A DNA stretch of 45,487 bases, taken from Spirogloea muscicola (lineage: Eukaryota; Streptophyta; Zygnematophyceae; Spirogloeales; Spirogloeaceae). The position numbers and the translations under genes were made by a program. Each line of letters opens with the position of its first letter. Position 1 is the first letter of the stretch. This document shows positions 44,783 to 45,487 of this stretch, piece by piece. Location: NCBI GenBank assembly GCA_009602725.1, contig WELB01000088.1:393981-439467 (forward strand), in the 5' to 3' direction. Below the pieces are notes generated by a model. It made no database searches. It was given only the letters and a program-made list of their open reading frames with translations, and had not been told where the DNA came from.

Positions 44783-45487
44783 CTACAAAAATTTGAAGAT
44801 TGAAATCTCGTTAGGTGTTATTGATTTTGCATGACTATTCCTGCAAAGTATTGCAGCAAAGCCAGTGTCCATGAAATCAAGAAACATGTCTCTGGTCTTT
44901 ATGACTGCACATGCAACTGTTTCGTTGTTAGGATCTAAAGAAAGCGATTGATCAGCGCGGCACAAAGCGGGTGACTACACGCGAACCTCTTCCAACGGCT
45001 GCAAGGAGGCCATCCTCAAAGCACGCGACGACGGGCGGGAGTTGCGCGACGCCAACTGAGGCGCTGGCATAGTGGCTCAGCTGGTCAAACTGGACTTGCC
45101 AAACCTCTGCTTGCGAGAGCATGGGTGCATCGACCGGGGCACCAGCCACGGCTCCGCTCAGGACCAGCGGCTGCTGCAAGTATCGCTGGTCCCAGATGGC
45201 AATGCAGCCCCGCGAGCCTCCAACCTGCCAAGACGAGCGCGCCCAATAGCGAGGCTGAGTGTGGGAAGGGCGTGGCCTTGATTCCAGACCTCAGCCAAGT
45301 TAGTCTTCTGCATTGGCCAGCAGCGACGGTCCTCAGCAGCGAGTGGGTCAGGATGCGCTGCTCACGACGCAGATGTGCTTCTGCGAGGGGTGGAGGTCGA
45401 GGTCGTGCAGGCTCCCGGCGTAGCCTCCTGTCCTGCGACGGCTGCAGGTGGTCAGGGGCTGGCCCGCGGCGACTGCCGCCACGGCAC
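44783..45487 (-). CDS. NUP43: Nucleoporin NUP43 homologue, 5' partial
   Basis: WD40 subunit of the outer-ring Nup107-160 complex of the nuclear pore. The minus-strand exon at the window edge (45487-45366) encodes GGYAGSLHDLDLHPSQKHIC. The next exon starts at 45224 with VGGSRGCIAIWDQRYLQQPL and continues through SQAEVWQVQFDQ and PPVVACFEDGLLAAVG, matching plant NUP43 (GGSSGTVFAWDLRW..., SEVWEVQYD, CSEDGILA). The splice joins in phase 0. The end of that exon (about 44975-45000) is uncertain. A possible last exon encodes DPNNETVACAV and stops at 44783, recalling the family's final WD strand. The promoter and most of the propeller lie beyond the window. It converges on the methyltransferase gene. 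Confidence 0.75.

Noticed and set aside
1-45487. CRISPR arrays, bacterial operons or insertion sequences
   Set aside because: The window is eukaryotic with spliced genes; no spaced direct repeats or transposase genes were seen.

Overview
This window is nuclear DNA of a photosynthetic eukaryote, most likely a green alga. The evidence is spliced genes with GT-AG introns, plant-type plastid enzymes (divinyl chlorophyllide reductase, a thylakoid-lumen-type FKBP), the plastid aspartate route to NAD, telomere-like motifs of the TTTAGGG type, very GC-rich first exons next to AT-richer introns, and TGTAA motifs after stop codons. The species is not identified. Gene models were assembled by hand from splice signals, reading-frame continuity and remembered family alignments. 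Exon sums divide by three in every model that has both ends, with one exception explained by an ambiguous base.

Layout, left to right: DVR (+, 5' end off the window); a JmjN/JmjC/C5HC2 histone demethylase (-); NOG1 (+); a C2HC zinc-finger protein (-) whose 5' end runs into telomere-like sequence and a 37-base gap; L-aspartate oxidase NadB (-); a decayed LINE 3' end (+); quinolinate phosphoribosyltransferase NadC (+); an unrecognised 771-residue protein with a winged-helix-like core (-); two LINE 3' ends (-); the Ctf4/AND-1/WDHD1 replication protein (+, 18 exons); a longer LINE fragment with a restriction-like endonuclease domain (-); an FKBP16-3-like lumenal immunophilin (-); a plastid-type SAM methyltransferase (+); and a partial NUP43 nucleoporin (-) at the right edge.

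Genes alternate strand almost perfectly, so 5' ends meet in GC-rich islands rich in CCG/GGC triplets (about 7.4-8.7, 18.6-21.0, 27.1-30.2 and 39.9-40.8 kb) and 3' ends meet in AT-richer stretches. The most coherent functional unit is the head-to-head NadB/NadC pair, two of the three enzymes turning aspartate into nicotinate mononucleotide. The most novel-looking items are a LINE family marked by a conserved 3' hairpin, the uncharacterised winged-helix-like protein, and telomere-like sequence in three internal places.
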